Source: Bog-950 sp964631835 (GTDB lineage Bacteria > Bacteroidota > Bacteroidia > Chitinophagales > LD1). Taken from it: a stretch of 64,000 nucleotides of DNA. The stretch spans positions 62,001 through 126,000 of the forward strand of contig CAZWAD010000007.1 of NCBI GenBank assembly GCA_964631835.1, given 5' to 3'. The notes below the pieces were generated by a model. It searched no databases. It was not told the origin of the DNA and worked only from the letters and a program-made list of their open reading frames with translations. The position numbers and the translations under genes are program-made. Positions 59,966 through 64,000 of this stretch are shown here, piece by piece; position 1 is the first letter of the stretch; each line of letters begins with the position of its first letter.

Positions 59966-62362
59966 ATGAAGCAATGGCTTGCTGCTTTATTTTTTTTAAC
60001 GCTTGTTAACCCGGGTTTTGCTGCCGAAGATTTAAGAGGCGATACCGTTGACATCCGTAGTTACAAATTGAATCTTGACCTTTCAGACTTCACCGGAAAA
60101 ATTTTGCATGGCGAAGCAGTTATCGGCTGCAAATCGAAGATGAGCGGGGTAAGCACTGTCAGTTTCGATTTACTGAAACTTACCGTTGACAGCGTAATGG
60201 CTGATGGATATTACGTTCCGTTTATTTACAACGATACTCTTTTGAATATCGACTTACTGAACACCTTCAACACCGGTGACTCGTTTACCGTTCGTATTTT
60301 TTATCATGGTCGCCCGCTGCAACTGCCCGGTGATTTTGGCGGATTTTACTGGACAAATACCTATGCATTTAATATTGGTGTGAGTTTTCTTGCCGAGCCT
60401 CACAATTACGGCAGAGTGTGGTTTCCGTGTTTCGATAACTTCAGGGAGCGAAGTCTTTACGAGTTTTTTGTAACTACTAAGAACACGCACAAGGCTTTCT
60501 GCAACGGACTTCTGCAAAGTGTAACCACCAGCGGAAGCACCAAGACATGGCATTGGAAATTTGCACAGGAAATTCCTTCCTATCTCGCTTCGGTTTCTGT
60601 TTCCGATTATCAAACTTTGACCGATACCGTAAACGGAATAGGCGGAACGAAAGAAATTCAGTTGGCGGCACGCGCAGCTGATACCTCCGCTATGAAAAAT
60701 CTTTTTGTGCATCTGCCCGATGCGTTTCATATTCAGGAAGAACTATGGGGAGAATATAAGTGGGACAGAATCGGTTACTGCATTGTTCCGTTTAATGCGG
60801 GGGCGATGGAACATGCTACCAACATTTCATTCATGCAATATTACCTCGGTGTGCTCGATTATGATTGCGAGAACACCATGGTGCATGAACTGAGCCACCA
60901 TTGGTTTGGTGATCTGGTCACTTGCGATTCTGCTTCCGAAATGTGGCTGAACGAAGGCTGGGCGGTTTATAACGAAATGCTTTTTCATGAAAGATTCTAC
61001 GGTGAAGAAAACTACAAAACGGAAGTGAGAAAAAACCATGAAGATGTTTTGCATAGCGCTCATTTAGATGATAGCGGCTACTTACCGGTGAGCGGAGTGC
61101 CCACGGAACAAACCTACGGCAGCACGGTTTATAACAAAGGAAGCGATGTGATACATACGTTGCGCTGGTACATGGGTGATTCGCTATTCTTTAGTTGCAT
61201 GAAAAGTTTCCTGAATGATTACTCGTTTCAGAATGCAAGCACCGCACAACTGCGCGATTATCTTTCGCAGTGCTCAGGGAAAAATCTGAATGATTGTTTT
61301 AATGATTGGATATATACAGAAGGGTTTCCGCATTTTTCTATCGAGCGAATTACTCCCGGAACAAAAACAATCGGGGGCAACGTACTCCGTTATTATACCA
61401 TTGACATCCGTCAGCGCCTTCATAACGCTCCGCATTACTACAACCATGTGCCGGTAAACATTAGTTACTTTGATGGAACCGGTTTGGTAGCAACGGAAAG
61501 AGTTACTTTAAGCGGGGAGTGTTCGCAGATAGTATCGCAGGATTTTTTTGGAGTAATGCCTGAATACATAGCGCTGGATTTTGATGAAAAACTTCAGGAT
61601 GCCATTACCGATGAATGGAAAGTAATTGCTGATACCGGCAGTTACGATTTCGGAACTGCGAAGATGGTTGTTCACGCTACTGGTTACACGGCTTCGGGAA
61701 ATATTTTGCGTGTGCTCCACAACTGGATTCGTCCTCAACCGATGAGGACGAAAATTCCGGCCCTGCATCTGCACGATAAGAGGTACTGGACTGTTGAAGG
61801 AAACGCTGCTATTGGCGCTGACGCTTCAGCAACTATTAACTATGATGGCAACGATGCTTCTCTCGACAACACTTTTATCACTAACAGCGAAGACAGCCTG
61901 CTTATCATGTGGCGGGCTAATGCTGATAGCGAGTGGGTGATTGCCGATTTATTTGCTATAAACAAACAAGGAAGTGCGGCAGATAAAATAGGCAGCGCAA
62001 CTATTTACAACTTAAAGAAAGGGCAATATTGCTTTGCCATTTGGAATTCTTCGGTGGCAGATACTACAACTCCGGAGGGGGGTTGTGTTTACTCGGCTGT
62101 GAGGGAACTTACTTTGGAGGAGAAAAGCTTTGAACTTTTCCCGAATCCGGCAAGCGAAACCGTAATGGTCTCTTTTTCGAAAGGCATTTTTCTGGAATTG
62201 GAATTGAGTGATTTAAGCGGCAAGAAAATAACGGAGTATAAAATTACACCGGAGCAATCTTTGCTTGAAGTGAAAATGAGAAGCTTAAGTGCGGGGACTT
62301 ATTTAGTTACCCTCTGTGGCAAAGACGGGAACAGAACAACAAAAAAACTAGTAAAGCAATAA
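59966..62362 (+). CDS. M1-family aminopeptidase with T9SS type A tail
   Basis: A 798-residue secreted zinc peptidase. ATG 59966 opens into the signal peptide (MKQWLAALFFLTLVNPGFA). The zinc site is H307-E-L-S-H311 with E330 at the standard 18-residue spacing (WLNEGWAVYNE). The exopeptidase motif reads GAMEH (279-283), a variant common in Bacteroidota members. The type A sorting domain (FELFPNPASETVMVSFS ... GTYLVTLCGK) ends it. It removes N-terminal residues from peptides outside the cell. A TATATTCG element (59953-59960) lies five bases before the ATG. Confidence 0.93.
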   Translation: MKQWLAALFFLTLVNPGFAAEDLRGDTVDIRSYKLNLDLSDFTGKILHGEAVIGCKSKMSGVSTVSFDLLKLTVDSVMADGYYVPFIYNDTLLNIDLLNTFNTGDSFTVRIFYHGRPLQLPGDFGGFYWTNTYAFNIGVSFLAEPHNYGRVWFPCFDNFRERSLYEFFVTTKNTHKAFCNGLLQSVTTSGSTKTWHWKFAQEIPSYLASVSVSDYQTLTDTVNGIGGTKEIQLAARAADTSAMKNLFVHLPDAFHIQEELWGEYKWDRIGYCIVPFNAGAMEHATNISFMQYYLGVLDYDCENTMVHELSHHWFGDLVTCDSASEMWLNEGWAVYNEMLFHERFYGEENYKTEVRKNHEDVLHSAHLDDSGYLPVSGVPTEQTYGSTVYNKGSDVIHTLRWYMGDSLFFSCMKSFLNDYSFQNASTAQLRDYLSQCSGKNLNDCFNDWIYTEGFPHFSIERITPGTKTIGGNVLRYYTIDIRQRLHNAPHYYNHVPVNISYFDGTGLVATERVTLSGECSQIVSQDFFGVMPEYIALDFDEKLQDAITDEWKVIADTGSYDFGTAKMVVHATGYTASGNILRVLHNWIRPQPMRTKIPALHLHDKRYWTVEGNAAIGADASATINYDGNDASLDNTFITNSEDSLLIMWRANADSEWVIADLFAINKQGSAADKIGSATIYNLKKGQYCFAIWNSSVADTTTPEGGCVYSAVRELTLEEKSFELFPNPASETVMVSFSKGIFLELELSDLSGKKITEYKITPEQSLLEVKMRSLSAGTYLVTLCGKDGNRTTKKLVKQ

Positions 62363-62365
62363 AGT

Positions 62366-63247
62366 ATGAACAAAGTATCGGTTATAGGAGCAGGAACCAT
62401 GGGCAATGGTATTGCACAGGTATTTGGCATGAACGGTTACAGCGTTACCTTAATAGATGTTTCTGTAGAAGCATTGGGGCGCGCAGTGGAAACAATTATA
62501 AAAAATACTGACCGCATGGTGGCAAAAGGGACTATCACCGAAACGGAACGTGATTCAGGTTTAAAAAACATTGTCACGAGCCCTTCACTGGAAAGTTGCA
62601 GAGACTCTGAGTTTGTTGTAGAGGCTGCAACTGAAAACACTGAACTGAAGCTGAAAATTTTTAAGCAGTTGGATGAAATCTGCAAACCTGAAACAATTCT
62701 TGCCTCTAACACTTCATCTATATCAATTACTAAAATCGGTTCGGTTACTAAACGTCCCGATAAGGTAATCGGCATGCACTTCATGAATCCCGTTCCGCTA
62801 ATGAAATTGGTGGAAGTAATTAAAGGATATGCTACATCCGAAGAAATATTGAGTGTGGTGATGGAAACTTCACGCAAGCTTGGAAAAGTTCCTGTTGAAG
62901 TGAATGACTATCCGGGTTTTGTCGCAAACAGAATTTTGCTGCCCATGATAAATGAAGCTGTTTACAGTGTTCATGAAGGTGTGGCGGGAGTTGCCGAGAT
63001 TGATACGGTGATGAAACTTGGCATGGCTCATCCTATGGGACCGCTACAGTTGGCGGACTTTATCGGACTTGATGTTTGTCTTGCTATTCTGAAGGTTTTA
63101 CATGAAGGCTTTGGTAACCCGAAGTATGCGCCTTGTCCGCTGCTGGTGAATATGGTTACAGCCGGTTATCTTGGAGTTAAGACCGGTGAAGGATTTTATA
63201 AATATGAAGCCGGTTCAAAAGAAATGAAAGTAAGCCAAAGGTTCTGA
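62366..63247 (+). CDS. 3-hydroxybutyryl-CoA dehydrogenase
   Basis: A 293-residue NAD-dependent 3-hydroxyacyl-CoA dehydrogenase. The Rossmann motif is VIGAGTMGNGIAQVF (residues 6-20). IKIFKQLDEICKPETILASN-type and GMHFMNPVPLMKLVEVI segments hold the catalytic His, and VPVEVNDYPGFVANRILLPM the partner region. Length is normal for the stand-alone (Hbd/PaaH) form. It starts three bases after the peptidase stop, so it may be cotranscribed. Its stop codon abuts the argS stop codon with no base between. Confidence 0.94.
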   Translation: MNKVSVIGAGTMGNGIAQVFGMNGYSVTLIDVSVEALGRAVETIIKNTDRMVAKGTITETERDSGLKNIVTSPSLESCRDSEFVVEAATENTELKLKIFKQLDEICKPETILASNTSSISITKIGSVTKRPDKVIGMHFMNPVPLMKLVEVIKGYATSEEILSVVMETSRKLGKVPVEVNDYPGFVANRILLPMINEAVYSVHEGVAGVAEIDTVMKLGMAHPMGPLQLADFIGLDVCLAILKVLHEGFGNPKYAPCPLLVNMVTAGYLGVKTGEGFYKYEAGSKEMKVSQRF

Positions 63248-64000
63248 TTACATTTTTTCAGGCACATCAATTCCCAATAATCTCATCGCTTTTTTGATAA
63301 CGGCTCCTGTTTCGTTGGATAAAGCAATACGGAATTTCTTTTCTTCCTCCGTAGCCGCAGTAAGTATAGGTAAATCGTGATAGAACTTATTGTACAGCTT
63401 GGCAATATTGTAAACGTAGTTTGCCACTTCACTCGGGTCGTATTTTTCAGCAGCAGCCCGCACAACATTTTCGTATTCACTTAATTGAATGATTAACTCA
63501 CGCTCAACATCAGCAAGACTTCCGAAGTTTTCAAAACTTCGGAAGTCTGAGCCTTCTCCGGCTTTCCGCATAATGGCTTTTATCCGTGCATGAGTGTATT
63601 GAACAAATGGACCGGTATGTCCGTGAAAGTCTATGCTCTCCTCCGGATTGAAAATTATTTTCTTGTACGGATTAACCCGGAGAACGAAATACTTCAACGC
63701 CCCCAGTCCGATAGTTTTGTAAAGTTCTTTGGCTTGTTCATCGGTAAATCCCTCAATCTTACCGAGCTCTTTGGTTTTTTCTTCTGCAATCCGAAGAACT
63801 TCTGCAATTAAATCATCCGCATCGGCAGTTTTTCCTTCACGTGACTTGAAACGACCGGTTGGAGATTCTACCAAGGCATAACTCAAATGATAAATACCAT
63901 CAGCCCACTTTTTGCCGAGTTTCTGTAGTGCGAGTTTCAAAACTTTGAAATGATAATCCTGTTCGTTCGCTACCACATAAATCATTTTCTCCATCCCGAA
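63248..64000 (-). CDS. argS: Arginyl-tRNA synthetase, C-terminal part (runs off the window)
   Basis: The visible 250 codons hold the end of the catalytic domain (MIYVVANEQDYHFKVLKLAL), the KMSKS-equivalent loop (SPTGRFKSREGKTADADDL), FHGHTGPFVQYTHARIKAIM, and the C-terminal anticodon-binding (DALR) domain to MRLLGIDVPEKM. The frame stays open to the window edge, so the 5' end is missing. Methionine 63994 is internal, not the start. A 33-base perfect palindrome at 63516-63548 is translated in frame as part of a loop (GSDFRSFENFGS). Confidence 0.95.
   Translation of the reverse strand, partial: FGMEKMIYVVANEQDYHFKVLKLALQKLGKKWADGIYHLSYALVESPTGRFKSREGKTADADDLIAEVLRIAEEKTKELGKIEGFTDEQAKELYKTIGLGALKYFVLRVNPYKKIIFNPEESIDFHGHTGPFVQYTHARIKAIMRKAGEGSDFRSFENFGSLADVERELIIQLSEYENVVRAAAEKYDPSEVANYVYNIAKLYNKFYHDLPILTAATEEEKKFRIALSNETGAVIKKAMRLLGIDVPEKM
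63516..63548. repeat. 33-bp perfect palindrome inside argS
   Basis: Arms AGACTTCCGAAGTTTT (63516-63531) and its exact complement (63533-63548) around a single base. It lies in the loop between the tRNA-synthetase core and the anticodon-binding domain, where the family is variable. Confidence 0.9.

Noticed and set aside
60797..60814. GAMEH instead of GAMEN in the M1 peptidase as a novel active-site change
   Set aside because: The His variant is common in Bacteroidota M1 peptidases, and the zinc site is intact.
63916..63945. ArgS FKSRE loop as loss of KMSKS
   Set aside because: Many bacterial ArgS proteins carry a (K/R)xKSREG variant here and remain active.

Overview
The window is a piece of a Bacteroidota chromosome, probably from the Sphingobacteriales/Chitinophagales side of the phylum. 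Seven secreted proteins carry type IX secretion (T9SS) C-terminal sorting signals: six type A-like and one type B (gliding-associated). Promoters fit the Bacteroidota consensus TTTG-N19-TAnnTTTG. The primary-type sigma factor has the short Bacteroidota form and the branched-chain ketoacid dehydrogenase E1 is an alpha-beta fusion. No rRNA, tRNA, CRISPR array or transposase was seen. Two 100-N runs are scaffold gaps, and both lie inside the same 21-bp minisatellite.

Layout. 1-4.6 kb: queD, thiolase, a DUF2147 protein and a cytochrome c/FTR1 iron permease with a palindromic operator-like site. 4.8-7.8 kb: a modular T9SS protein. 7.8-17.2 kb: housekeeping genes (sigma factor, MscS channel, Gfo/Idh/MocA oxidoreductase, dinB, DUF6056-like membrane protein, metK, TfoX-N and YjbR proteins). 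17.2-22.8 kb: a leftward cluster of fused E1 dehydrogenase, FAH-family hydrolase, pth, rplY and prs. 23.4-34.6 kb: a di-haem cytochrome c peroxidase in an apparent operon with a 3360-residue T9SS protein. 34.7-37.1 kb: a two-module cytoplasmic protein of unknown family, minisatellite array 1, a strong hairpin and a LuxR-type response regulator. 37.2-47.3 kb: a 1592-residue SprB-repeat protein, a GNAT acetyltransferase and a T9SS metallophosphatase. 47.4-49.9 kb: an isolated six-gene ribosomal operon (rpsC-rplP-rpmC-rpsQ-rplN-rplX) with its own promoter and terminator. 50-53.6 kb: membrane and glycosyltransferase genes. 53.7-57.5 kb: two more T9SS proteins, one PhoD-like. 57.8-58.2 kb: minisatellite array 2. 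58.2-59.9 kb: SCO, DUF420 and a small membrane protein of the cytochrome oxidase assembly type. 60-64 kb: T9SS M1 aminopeptidase, 3-hydroxybutyryl-CoA dehydrogenase and the 3' part of argS.

How it fits together. The accessory content is mostly cell-surface biology: large repeat-built proteins exported by T9SS, secreted phosphatases and a peptidase, and glycosyltransferases that could decorate the surface. Respiratory and iron genes are interleaved with them. The observations most worth following are the two 21-bp arrays and the unusual gene pair around array 1; the seven related modules spliced into different host domains of the giant protein; the excised ribosomal operon; and a 33-bp perfect palindrome carried in frame inside argS.
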